DNA of 64,000 nt from CBDBKL01 sp965206675 (GTDB taxonomy: Bacteria > Bdellovibrionota > Bdellovibrionia > Bdellovibrionales > JAKFYE01): positions 310,001 through 374,000 of the forward strand of contig CBDBKL010000008.1 in assembly GCA_965206675.1 (NCBI GenBank). The letters run 5' to 3'. Position numbers and translations under genes: made by a program. How positions within the stretch are numbered: the first letter of the stretch is position 1; every line of letters begins with the position of its first letter. The notes below the pieces were generated by a model. That model was not told the origin of the DNA and did no database searches. It saw only the letters and a list, made by a program, of their open reading frames with translations. Below, piece after piece: positions 43,986-52,394 of this stretch.

Positions 43986-44876
43986 CTAAAGTTGAGAGAC
44001 AATATAGTGAAGTGCCGTCGGCCTGTCGGTAATAATCCCATCGACACCTTTTTGAATCAAATTTTTCATCTCTTCTCGATTATTTATAGTCCATATCATG
44101 ACAGGTCTTTTTCTTCTGTGAGCTTCATTTAAAAGTTTTTTATTAAAAACACGAATTCCCCCCATATTCATAGGAATAAGAAAGGCATCTGCGGGCATAG
44201 AATCTATTGTTTCAATATGTAGGGAGGCCAACATTAAAAAACGTGAAACCTCATTTCTTGTTGCAGCATACGTCCACTCTGGACGCAACTTTCTGAGGGC
44301 AGAAATCACGACAGAAGTTTGGCTTCCAATCAAAACCCTTTTAGCCACATCCAATTCATCAAACAGATGGGCTGCCTTTTTATGAATATCCGGCAAATTA
44401 TCCTTTATTTCGACAATTAACCTGCCCTTAGGAATAGCACGAACAACCTCTTTAAAGGTGGGTATACGGATGGGATTTTCTCTGTAAGGGCGCGTTCCTT
44501 CTTGGGAAATAAAGTGATAACCGGCATTTAAAGTCTTAATTTCTTCTAGAGTGAGATCTCTTACCTTGCCTTTGCCATCTGTCGTTCTATCTACAAAGTC
44601 ATCATGAATGACCACAAATTCATCGTCTTTAGTCATACGAATGTCGAGTTCTAGAACAATATCAGGAGATATTTTTAGAGCCTTTTCAAAAGCTTCAAGT
44701 GTATTTTCAGGAGCTTCCAAACCGCCCCCCCTGTGAGCGACAATAGTGAATGTATCTTGAAGGAAAATATGTTTCTTTTGAGAACGCTCTATTTGCAATC
44801 CATAAATGCGAAGAGCCTTTAGAAGTAAAAAGAAAATAACTAAAACACTAATAATAAGCAAAACGAAACGAACCAT
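43986..44876 (-). CDS. Glycerophosphodiester phosphodiesterase
   Basis: A 296-residue protein with an N-terminal hydrophobic helix (5-22, anchor or uncleaved signal) and a GDPD TIM barrel. Catalytic and metal-binding motifs are present: VAHRGGGLEAPENTLEAF, ELDIRMTKDDEFVVIHD, DRTTDGKG, LIVEIKDN and the end MIWTINNREEM...DGIITDRP. It cleaves deacylated phospholipids into glycerol 3-phosphate and an alcohol. The anchor suggests a periplasmic location. It stands alone upstream of tolQ (about 65 bases). Confidence 0.93.
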   Translation of the reverse strand: MVRFVLLIISVLVIFFLLLKALRIYGLQIERSQKKHIFLQDTFTIVAHRGGGLEAPENTLEAFEKALKISPDIVLELDIRMTKDDEFVVIHDDFVDRTTDGKGKVRDLTLEEIKTLNAGYHFISQEGTRPYRENPIRIPTFKEVVRAIPKGRLIVEIKDNLPDIHKKAAHLFDELDVAKRVLIGSQTSVVISALRKLRPEWTYAATRNEVSRFLMLASLHIETIDSMPADAFLIPMNMGGIRVFNKKLLNEAHRRKRPVMIWTINNREEMKNLIQKGVDGIITDRPTALHYIVSQL

Positions 44877-44912
44877 AATTTTCCACTTTCAAATATCAAA
44901 GTTTATTTAAAG

Positions 44913-45776
44913 CTAGAATAAACTACGAACAGCAGTTAGTGTATCGCTTTTAAGAAGATCAAATGCAGTATGAATAACGACATCTATATCATTTCTGACC
45001 TCATCTAATTTTTCATTATATACATCTGTCGAAACTGAAATAGCAGAAGGAATTGCACTTCGATATCCTTCTGTAACTAGATCACTTGCTGATTGAAAGA
45101 TATCATTAACTCTACTAGAGCTGTGAGATACAGGATTTAGACGCTCTACAACCCCATCAAAATAATCCCAATCCTCTGCAACTTGACTTTGAACAGATGT
45201 CCTAAAGGCATCATGCCTAAGATCCTCAGCATTTTTCAATCCCTCATCCCATATCCTGTTTATAGCATTAACGTGTTCATTATATCTATTTACTAAATCC
45301 GAAAAAATTTGAAAGGCATCTCTATAAGTCACCCCTCTCAGCTCATCGGTACTATAATCAGCTATAACTCTCGCCACTCCCTCTAATAAAAACAGTTCTA
45401 CTTTATCCCGTACTCTTTTGGATATTGTGACATCTGTTAAATTATCTATCCTACTAACTGCATCTTGTGCCGCAAGATAAATAATTTGACCATCTGGATA
45501 GTTTCTTACCGCTTCATCAAGATTACTTTTATAGTGCTCCCTTGCTCTCTCAAGGCCATCACTGCGGATTGCCCCAACAGCTTCTTCTAATAATTCAGTG
45601 TCATCAACACTGATATTCATCATCCGATCATATACTTGTTCAGCACGATCGAGGCTATATCTATACTGTGCCTCGGCCCTTTGAATTGCACTGGAATCAA
45701 CAGCACGGTCATCACGATATTCTTCTGAAAACAACGGCATAGCAGAAAAAGCAAGAAAAAAGATCATCTGTAACAT
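44913..45776 (-). CDS. Exported coiled-coil protein of unknown function
   Basis: A 287-residue secreted protein. A short signal peptide (LQMIFFLAFSAMPLFS) is followed by an entirely alpha-helical, acidic body with recurring segments such as RAEAQYRYSLDRAEQVYDRMM and LERAREHYKSNLDEAVRNY, which suggests long helical hairpins or coiled coils. It contains no Cys. I do not recognise the family. It is monocistronic, about 35 bases upstream of the GDPD gene on the same strand. Confidence 0.65.
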   Translation of the reverse strand: MLQMIFFLAFSAMPLFSEEYRDDRAVDSSAIQRAEAQYRYSLDRAEQVYDRMMNISVDDTELLEEAVGAIRSDGLERAREHYKSNLDEAVRNYPDGQIIYLAAQDAVSRIDNLTDVTISKRVRDKVELFLLEGVARVIADYSTDELRGVTYRDAFQIFSDLVNRYNEHVNAINRIWDEGLKNAEDLRHDAFRTSVQSQVAEDWDYFDGVVERLNPVSHSSSRVNDIFQSASDLVTEGYRSAIPSAISVSTDVYNEKLDEVRNDIDVVIHTAFDLLKSDTLTAVRSLF

Positions 45777-45957
45777 TGGTCAATACCTCTGTGATATACA
45801 ATAAACATCACACAACAAAAAGTCTATAAATTTCTTTTCATGTACTACTTATAAGATGGTTATTACCTCTCACAGGAACCCAATAAATAGGACAACACTA
45901 TAATAACTGCACTATCTCCCCCCTCTCATTTCAAGAGCTCCATAAAATAAGTATAAA

Positions 45958-45969
45958 AAATACGTATTT
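45958..45969. promoter_or_regulatory. Palindrome AAATACGTATTT upstream of the Rrf2 regulator
   Basis: A perfect 12-base palindrome about 57 bases before the start of the Rrf2-type regulator and suf genes, following an AT-rich TATAAAAA. It is a plausible operator for the regulator, but it is not the known IscR type-1 box. Confidence 0.35.
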
Positions 45970-46026
45970 AGGCGGAAGTAGTTGAAAACTCAATGAAAAC
46001 TGCTTTATAAGACTCAAGAGGTTTTT

Positions 46027-46482
46027 ATGTTACGACTAAATCGTCAAATTGAATATGCATTGATTTCTTTACAACACATGCGCCAGAAGTCTCATGGACA
46101 GCTCACTTCTTCTAAAGAAATCTCTGAACAGTATGGGTGCCCCTTTGATGGTGTCGCCAGAGTTCTCCAACGCCTTTCCCATTGTGGCATATTAAAATCG
46201 GAACAGGGAATTCATGGAGGTTACCAAATTGTTAAGGATTTGAGTCGTTGCAATTTATTAGATCTTGCTGAAGCGATTCTGGGTCCCCTTTCTATTGTAA
46301 AGTGTCTCTCGGAATCAGAACCCGATGAATGTCACCTCAAAAGTAGATGTAATATTATATCTCCTATTCAATCACTAAATAAAAAAGTTTTAAATTTGTT
46401 TTCTTCCATACCCGTAGCCTCACTCTTAGAGAATAAAAAATATAAACACCCCTTACAAAAAACATCAGATGGATTGAAATAA
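46027..46482 (+). CDS. Rrf2-family Fe-S-sensing regulator (IscR/SufR-like)
   Basis: A 151-residue winged-helix regulator. The N-terminus (LNRQIEYALISLQHM, then TSSKEISEQYGCP) is the Rrf2 DNA-binding domain. Three cysteines C93, C102 and C108 lie in the cluster-binding loop (VKCLSESEPDECHLKSRC), similar to the C92/C98/C104 set of IscR, with a longer first spacing. It likely binds an Fe-S cluster and controls the suf genes starting 30 bases downstream. The C-terminus has a Lys-rich tail beyond the family core. Confidence 0.9.
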   Translation: MLRLNRQIEYALISLQHMRQKSHGQLTSSKEISEQYGCPFDGVARVLQRLSHCGILKSEQGIHGGYQIVKDLSRCNLLDLAEAILGPLSIVKCLSESEPDECHLKSRCNIISPIQSLNKKVLNLFSSIPVASLLENKKYKHPLQKTSDGLK

Positions 46483-46511
46483 AAAATAGATAAAAGAAAG
46501 AACGGACTCTC

Positions 46512-47942
46512 ATGACAAGAGATTTAACAAATAGAAAGTATCAACATGGATGGTCTACTGATATTGAATCAGAAAGTTTCCCCTATGGACTCAATGAAGA
46601 TATTATTCGTGAAATATCAAAAAGAAAAAAAGAGCCGCCCTTTCTTCTCAACACACGTCTTAAGGCTTATAACTTTTGGAAAAAAATGCCAGAGCCAAAA
46701 TGGTCTGACGTATCTTATCCTAAAATTGATTTTCAAAACATCCAATATTACTCTGCACCAAAACAAAAAAACCAAAACCCCAAAACACTTGATGAGGTCG
46801 ATCCAGAGCTTTTAAAAACATTTGAAAGATTAGGAATTCCTCTTCAAGAACAAAAAAGAATATCTGGCGTCGCTATTGATGCTGTATTTGATAGTGTATC
46901 CATAGGTACAACTCATAAAGAGACATTAGAAGAATATGGAATTAAATTCTGCTCCTTCTCAGAGGCTGTTCAAGAATGTCCTGAAATTATAGAGAAATAC
47001 TTGGGATCCGTTGTCCCCTACACAGATAATTATTATGCGGCTCTGAACTCTGCTGTCTTTAGTGATGGATCGTTTTGCTATATTCCAAAAGGGGTTAGAT
47101 GTCCTCTAGATCTTTCTACCTATTTCCGTATCAACAATGAAAATTCTGGCCAATTTGAAAGAACTCTAGTTATCGCTGAGCCTGGAAGTTATGTGAATTA
47201 CTTAGAGGGATGTACGGCACCTAGTTATGACTCTAACCAACTCCATGCTGCCATTGTTGAACTGTATGCCCACAAGGATGCAGAAATTAGATATTCAACC
47301 GTACAGAACTGGTATACAGGAAACACCGAAGGAAAAGGGGGTGTTTATAACTTTGTCACCAAGAGAGGACTCTGCGCAGGCGAAAATTCTAAGATCTCTT
47401 GGACACAGGTTGAAGCGGGCTCAGCTATCACATGGAAATACCCTAGCTGTATACTTAAAGGTGATCACTCTACAGGGGCCTTTTATTCCGTCGCTCTAAC
47501 CAATGGAAAAATGCAAGCTGATACAGGAACAAAAATGATTCATATAGGAAAAAACACTAAGAGTACCATTTTGTCTAAAGGTATTCTTGCTGATGATTCA
47601 CTAAATACATATAGGGGTTTGGTTAAAATCTTACCCTCTGCAAGTCATGCAAGAAACTATTCTCAATGTGATTCTATGCTTGTAGGAAGTAACTGCACTT
47701 CTAATACCCATCCTTATTTAGAAATAAAAAATAAAACAGCACAGGTAGAACACGAGGCATCCACTTCTAAGTTAAGCGAAGATCAACTTTTTTACTTAAA
47801 TGCAAGAGGTTTAGATTCCGAAGAAGCTATTTCTCTACTTGTTAATGGATTTTGCAAAGAAGTATTTAAGAAACTCCCATTGGAGTTTTCTGTGGAGGCC
47901 GTAAAACTCATAGAAATGAAATTAGAAGACAGTATAGGTTAA
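46512..47942 (+). CDS. sufB: Fe-S cluster assembly protein SufB
   Basis: A 476-residue scaffold subunit of the SufBC2D complex. Diagnostic stretches are the beta-helix core YLEGCTAPSYDSNQLHAAIVEL, VYNFVTKRGLCAG, ISWTQVEAGSAITWKYPS and the C-terminal SEDQLFYLNARGLDSEEAISLLVNGF. The cysteine of the sulfur-accepting site and the His/Glu residues of the SufB/SufD interface are in place. Length is normal. It is the first structural gene after the Rrf2 regulator. Confidence 0.97.
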   Translation: MTRDLTNRKYQHGWSTDIESESFPYGLNEDIIREISKRKKEPPFLLNTRLKAYNFWKKMPEPKWSDVSYPKIDFQNIQYYSAPKQKNQNPKTLDEVDPELLKTFERLGIPLQEQKRISGVAIDAVFDSVSIGTTHKETLEEYGIKFCSFSEAVQECPEIIEKYLGSVVPYTDNYYAALNSAVFSDGSFCYIPKGVRCPLDLSTYFRINNENSGQFERTLVIAEPGSYVNYLEGCTAPSYDSNQLHAAIVELYAHKDAEIRYSTVQNWYTGNTEGKGGVYNFVTKRGLCAGENSKISWTQVEAGSAITWKYPSCILKGDHSTGAFYSVALTNGKMQADTGTKMIHIGKNTKSTILSKGILADDSLNTYRGLVKILPSASHARNYSQCDSMLVGSNCTSNTHPYLEIKNKTAQVEHEASTSKLSEDQLFYLNARGLDSEEAISLLVNGFCKEVFKKLPLEFSVEAVKLIEMKLEDSIG

Positions 47943-47972
47943 AAACGCAAAAAAATATACACAGGTGATATT

Positions 47973-48743
47973 ATGTTAGAGATAAAAAATTTAAAAACAA
48001 CAGTAGAAAATAAAGAAATACTTAGAGGTGTAAATCTAAAAGTCCATGGCGGTGAAGTTCATGCTATTATGGGACCTAATGGGTCAGGAAAAAGCACTCT
48101 AGCTAAAATCATTGCAGGACACCCTGAATACAAAAAAACAAATGGTTCTATAACATACAAAGACGGCTTCAATGATATAGATTTACTGAGCTTAGAACCT
48201 TATGAAAGATCTCAAAAAGGTATATTTTTAGCTTTTCAATATCCAGTAGAAATACATGGGCTCAGTAATACACAGTTTTTGTTAAACTCATACAATCAAA
48301 TGTGTAAGGTGCAAGGGATAAAAACATTAGATGAGGATACATTTAAAAAACACATTTCTGAAAAACTTAAACTTGTCGGCTTAAACACCAGTTTTTTAAA
48401 TCGCGGAGTCAACGAAGATTTCTCAGGGGGAGAAAAAAAGCGCAATGAAATTTTACAAATGCTTATTCTGCAACCCAAACTTTGTTTACTAGATGAAACA
48501 GATTCCGGACTGGACATTGACGCCCTAAAAATTATTGCTAATGGAGTTAATTCTATGCGCTCAAAAGAGCGTGCTATCATCCTTGTCACTCACTATCAAA
48601 GAATACTCAATCATATCACTCCAGATTATGTTCATATTTTATATAATGGACGTATTGTGGAATCAGGAGACAGCCAACTGGCTGCAAAACTGGAAGACAA
48701 AGGCTATGATTGGGTCGTTCAAAAAGAGAAAGACACACAATAA
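47973..48743 (+). CDS. sufC: Fe-S assembly ATPase SufC
   Basis: A 256-residue ABC-type ATPase that drives conformational change in SufBC2D. Walker A GPNGSGKST, the SufC-type signature FSGGEKKRNEILQM and Walker B LCLLDETDSGLDIDALK are all present and canonical. It needs no membrane partner. Its stop overlaps the sufD start (TAATG). GTGATATT lies before the ATG; a weak ribosome binding site suggests coupling with sufB, 30 bases upstream. Confidence 0.97.
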   Translation: MLEIKNLKTTVENKEILRGVNLKVHGGEVHAIMGPNGSGKSTLAKIIAGHPEYKKTNGSITYKDGFNDIDLLSLEPYERSQKGIFLAFQYPVEIHGLSNTQFLLNSYNQMCKVQGIKTLDEDTFKKHISEKLKLVGLNTSFLNRGVNEDFSGGEKKRNEILQMLILQPKLCLLDETDSGLDIDALKIIANGVNSMRSKERAIILVTHYQRILNHITPDYVHILYNGRIVESGDSQLAAKLEDKGYDWVVQKEKDTQ

Positions 48744-50014
48744 TGATAACAAATGACGCTTTAAAAACATCTTTTCAAAATTTTAAGGGTTGTAATGAAA
48801 ACCCCATAAAATCTATTCGACAAAAATCTTTTAATCGACTTATTGGAATCGATTTTCCTACAAAAAAACTAGAACAATGGAAATACACGCCATTAAAAAT
48901 GATCAGATTTCTAAACACTGATATGCAGCCCACCCTTACTGATAGTTCAAAAGAACCACTCAAACATACCCTTCGTATAATGGGACATAATGGATCAGTT
49001 TGCGAACCTCTACCAAAAGGATTAAATGTTTCTCCCGTTAAAGATTTTATCCAAAACCATGGAGAAAAATATATAAAACAAAATGAATTTTCTAATTATT
49101 TTGGACTCATCAACAAATCTTTTTTAAACATGGGGTGTGTTATTCATGTAGATCGAGACACAAAAATTTCTATACCCTTAGAACTTGTTGATTCCTATCA
49201 AATCACCCACTCAATAGCGATCAGACACATTGTTATTCTTGAGCCCGGCTCTCAATTGAATCTTTTACGGCGAATTTGCATATCGGGAGACAACACACAC
49301 TTTGCTTCTCTATGTGATAAAATCATATTGCATAAAAAATCAAAAATAAATTACACCTATATTCAACACTCAGACGACCTGGCCCCCTCTATTATCTCAG
49401 AATCTCTCTTTGACCTTTCCACTGATTCAAACTGTGATTATTCCAACATAGAGCTTGGGTCCAAGTTTTCTAAAAGAGGGTCAGTGATTAAACTGAAAGG
49501 AGAAAACTCGTCTTTTAATCACAGAGGGCTTTCTTTTTCCAAAAATAATCAAATCTTAGAATCTCATATCGACTTAAAACATAAGGCACCAAAAACCAAG
49601 AGTGTTTTGTTACAAAAAAACATTGCCATTGATAAATCTCGAGGAATTTATGCCGGATCTGTTTTTATTAATAAAAACAGTTCTCAGGCAAGCTCTAGCC
49701 AAATGAACAAAAATTTAGTCATTGGCACTCAATCTGAAATCAATACCGTCCCTAATTTATCTGTGGATACAAGTGACGTTGCAAAAGCCGTTCATGGGGC
49801 AACCACAGGACAATTAGATAGGGAAGCTCTTTTCTACTTACAAAGCAGAGGATTTAGTAAAAAAGAGGCTATTCAGTTTTTATTAAAAAGTTTTTTAATG
49901 CATATTGTTTCTGAAATTAAAGATCCGAATATTCAAGATTATGTCTATCGTTGTGTTGAATCCGAGATTAACACAAAACTCTTTCACTTATCGGAGTCTT
50001 CCAATGAGTTATAA
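48743..50014 (+). CDS. sufD: Fe-S cluster assembly protein SufD
   Basis: I chose the ATG at 48743, which overlaps the sufC stop (TAATG), giving 423 residues; the longer open frame from 48710 runs inside sufC. It starts with the N-terminal SufD helical part (KLEQWKYTPLKMI) and then the beta-helix (SSFNHRGLSFSKNNQILESHIDLKH, then AVHGATTGQLDREALFYLQSRG) with the conserved interface histidine in AVHGAT. It partners SufB and SufC. Divergence from SufB is normal for this subunit. Confidence 0.95.
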   Translation: MITNDALKTSFQNFKGCNENPIKSIRQKSFNRLIGIDFPTKKLEQWKYTPLKMIRFLNTDMQPTLTDSSKEPLKHTLRIMGHNGSVCEPLPKGLNVSPVKDFIQNHGEKYIKQNEFSNYFGLINKSFLNMGCVIHVDRDTKISIPLELVDSYQITHSIAIRHIVILEPGSQLNLLRRICISGDNTHFASLCDKIILHKKSKINYTYIQHSDDLAPSIISESLFDLSTDSNCDYSNIELGSKFSKRGSVIKLKGENSSFNHRGLSFSKNNQILESHIDLKHKAPKTKSVLLQKNIAIDKSRGIYAGSVFINKNSSQASSSQMNKNLVIGTQSEINTVPNLSVDTSDVAKAVHGATTGQLDREALFYLQSRGFSKKEAIQFLLKSFLMHIVSEIKDPNIQDYVYRCVESEINTKLFHLSESSNEL

Positions 50015-51215
50015 TATTGAAAAAATCAGAAAAGATTTCCCCTCACTACACCAAAAAATTAATGGTAGATCATTAAAATATCTAGACAATGCCGCCACAA
50101 CATTAAAGCCACAAAAAGTTATTGATATAATAAGCCGCCACTATTCAAATGATGCCTCAACTGTTCACCGTGGACTTCATACTTTAAGCAACAGAGCAAC
50201 AGAGCAGTTTGAAAACGCAAGAAGCAAAATACAAAACTTTATTAAAGCAAAAAATACTAATGAAATTGTTTTCACCCATGGGACAACAGAGGGAATAAAT
50301 ATCGTTTCTCGAGGAATAGATTTAAAAACCAGAAAAAAAATCCTCCTAACGGAACTAGAACATCACTCTAACATTGTTCCATGGCAACTGATTGCGCAAG
50401 AGAGGGGAGCAAAGGTAGAGTTTGTTTCCATTAATGAAAATGGAACTCTTAATAGAAAAGATTTTGAAAGTAAGATCGATAAAAACACAGCTATTTTTTC
50501 ATTAACACTCATGTCCAATGCTCTGGGTACAGTCACAGAGGCAAAAGAGTTAATGGAATATGCTAAACAATATGACGTCCTTACTCTTGTGGATGCAGCT
50601 CAAGCTGTAGCCCATAAAAAAATAAGTGTTCAAGAATTAAACTGTGATTTTCTTGTGTTTTCGGGTCACAAAATCTACGGGCCAACAGGCATTGGTGTTT
50701 TGTACGGAAGGGAAAAACTTTTAAACACACTCCCCCCTCTTTTTGGAGGAGGTGCTATGATTAAAGAAGTTACCCAAAAGGAATCAAGTTTTTTAGAATC
50801 CCCATACCGTTTTGAAGCTGGCACTCCACATATTGCAGGGGCTATTGGTTTGAGTGCTGCCATAGATTATATAAACAGTATTGGCATACAGAAAATAGAA
50901 AACTATGAAAATGAACTGCTTAATTATGCCCTATCTAAATTGCAAAATATTGAAGGATTAAAAATCATAAACCCTGATGTTCAAAGGGGACCTATTATTT
51001 CATTTATTCTGGATGAAATTCATTCCAGTGACATAGGAACGCTATTAAATGAAGAGGGCATTGCTGTTCGAACAGGGCATCACTGCGCCATGCCTCTATT
51101 TAATAGAATAAATCTGGAAGGTTCTGTACGAATATCCTTTTCCTTATATAATACAAAGTCAGAAATTGATGCTCTAATAGAAGCCATCAAAAAAACAAAG
51201 GATATCCTGACATGA
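50004..51215 (+). CDS. sufS: Cysteine desulfurase SufS
   Basis: I chose the ATG at 50004 (403 residues, MSYNIEKIRKDFPSLHQ), which overlaps the sufD stop by 11 bases. It is a PLP enzyme that takes sulfur from cysteine for the SUF scaffold. Visible are YLDNAATTLKP, the PLP-lysine region LVFSGHKIYGPTGIGVLYG and the catalytic cysteine loop AVRTGHHCAMPL. It is the group II (SufS) type. No SufE or SufU partner gene is in the operon; it must act alone or use a partner elsewhere. Confidence 0.96.
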   Translation: MSYNIEKIRKDFPSLHQKINGRSLKYLDNAATTLKPQKVIDIISRHYSNDASTVHRGLHTLSNRATEQFENARSKIQNFIKAKNTNEIVFTHGTTEGINIVSRGIDLKTRKKILLTELEHHSNIVPWQLIAQERGAKVEFVSINENGTLNRKDFESKIDKNTAIFSLTLMSNALGTVTEAKELMEYAKQYDVLTLVDAAQAVAHKKISVQELNCDFLVFSGHKIYGPTGIGVLYGREKLLNTLPPLFGGGAMIKEVTQKESSFLESPYRFEAGTPHIAGAIGLSAAIDYINSIGIQKIENYENELLNYALSKLQNIEGLKIINPDVQRGPIISFILDEIHSSDIGTLLNEEGIAVRTGHHCAMPLFNRINLEGSVRISFSLYNTKSEIDALIEAIKKTKDILT

Positions 51216-51769
51216 ATGTTAAGACACTTGTTCAATCCACACCCAATCCTAATTCTAAAAAATTTATTACCAACCAGGTTGTAAAGACAAATGGCAAGGC
51301 CACATTTACATCTCCTGAAGAAGCTAATTCTGTACCACTTGCAAAAGAGCTTTTTTCAGTTCAAGGGGTCAGTGAGATTTATTTTTTTGATAATTTTATA
51401 ACCGTTACAAAAAAATACCAAGCTCCGGATTGGGACACTCTGATTCCTCAGTTAAAAAGTTTAATCATTACACATATGCCCATCCATGATCCCAATTTCT
51501 TAGAACAAAAAAAATCTAAAACAAAAAACTCCCCTCAACTGTCTCCAGAATTACAAAAAATAGAGGAAATTTTAAATAGAACCATACGCCCAGGACTACA
51601 AAGCGATGGCGGAGATCTGGATATTATATCTCTAGAGGACAATGTATTAACTATAAGCTATCAGGGTGCTTGCGGAACATGTCCCAGTGCTATCTCTGGA
51701 ACACTTCAGGCCATTGAATCTATTTTACAAAATGAATATGATCCTGAGATACGTGTTTACGCTTTATAA
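51212..51769 (+). CDS. Nfu-type Fe-S carrier protein
   Basis: A 185-residue protein with two domains: an N-terminal Nfu_N-like domain (VQSTPNPNSKKFITNQVV, residues 5-85) and a C-terminal NifU domain (RPGLQSDGGDLDIISL, then the cluster-binding GACGTCPSA, C-x2-C). It delivers assembled clusters to target proteins. The ATG overlaps the sufS stop (ATGA), so it belongs to the same operon and replaces the SufA/SufT carriers seen elsewhere. Confidence 0.93.
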   Translation: MNVKTLVQSTPNPNSKKFITNQVVKTNGKATFTSPEEANSVPLAKELFSVQGVSEIYFFDNFITVTKKYQAPDWDTLIPQLKSLIITHMPIHDPNFLEQKKSKTKNSPQLSPELQKIEEILNRTIRPGLQSDGGDLDIISLEDNVLTISYQGACGTCPSAISGTLQAIESILQNEYDPEIRVYAL

Positions 51770-51833
51770 AATAGAAACATGAAAAGCCCTACTACTAATA
51801 ACTCAATACGAGTTCTCACTTCTACTTAGCAGT

Positions 51834-52394
51834 TTATTGTATAATAATCACATCATCTTTATCGGACTCTGATTCTTCCTCTGACTCCGAAGGTTCTGCA
51901 CTGCTAGCTCTCTGTACACTGGTCATTTCTTCCTCTATAGATGGATCAATTTCAGCAATTCCGTACCCCCCCAATTTAATACCATCTTGTACTGTTGAAA
52001 ATTCAGCAATAACGCTCACGGGTGTTTCAGAATTAACACGCACAGAGATTTCATACTCATATTCACTGGAGGCATCTAAAGCACCCAATTCTTGAACACG
52101 CTCTCCTTCAATAAGTTCAACATTTTCAGGCAATCTCCAGTTTAACTGTACATTATCAAAAGATTGATTCGGCACTACCTCTGCAGATAGTTCAAAATCA
52201 TCAGATTCAGACTGACTCACTTCTAACACTACTGAAAAGTAACTCTTAGGCTTCTTCAAAAAATTTCCTTTAGTAGAACTTGTCACTCTTCGAGAGCTTT
52301 CTGATGGATCAAAAGATATTAAAAAAATAACACCAAGTATTCCTACCACAGAAGAGAGAAAAAGTTTTTTGTTTCTTGGTATTTTTATCTGCAT
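51834..52394 (-). CDS. Membrane-anchored periplasmic protein with Ig-like domain
   Basis: A 186-residue protein with a basic start and one transmembrane helix (10-26). A beta-rich domain follows (SYFSVVLEVSQSESDDFELSAEV, then VQLNWRLPENVELIEGERVQEL) that resembles immunoglobulin-like or CARDB-type folds. A very acidic tail (SEPSESEEESESDKDD-like, here starting AEPSESEEE) ends in VIIIQ. It overlaps the stop of the metallopeptidase-like lipoprotein gene upstream by ten bases, so the two are co-translated. Function unknown; it may be a partner of that protein. Confidence 0.6.
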   Translation of the reverse strand: MQIKIPRNKKLFLSSVVGILGVIFLISFDPSESSRRVTSSTKGNFLKKPKSYFSVVLEVSQSESDDFELSAEVVPNQSFDNVQLNWRLPENVELIEGERVQELGALDASSEYEYEISVRVNSETPVSVIAEFSTVQDGIKLGGYGIAEIDPSIEEEMTSVQRASSAEPSESEEESESDKDDVIIIQ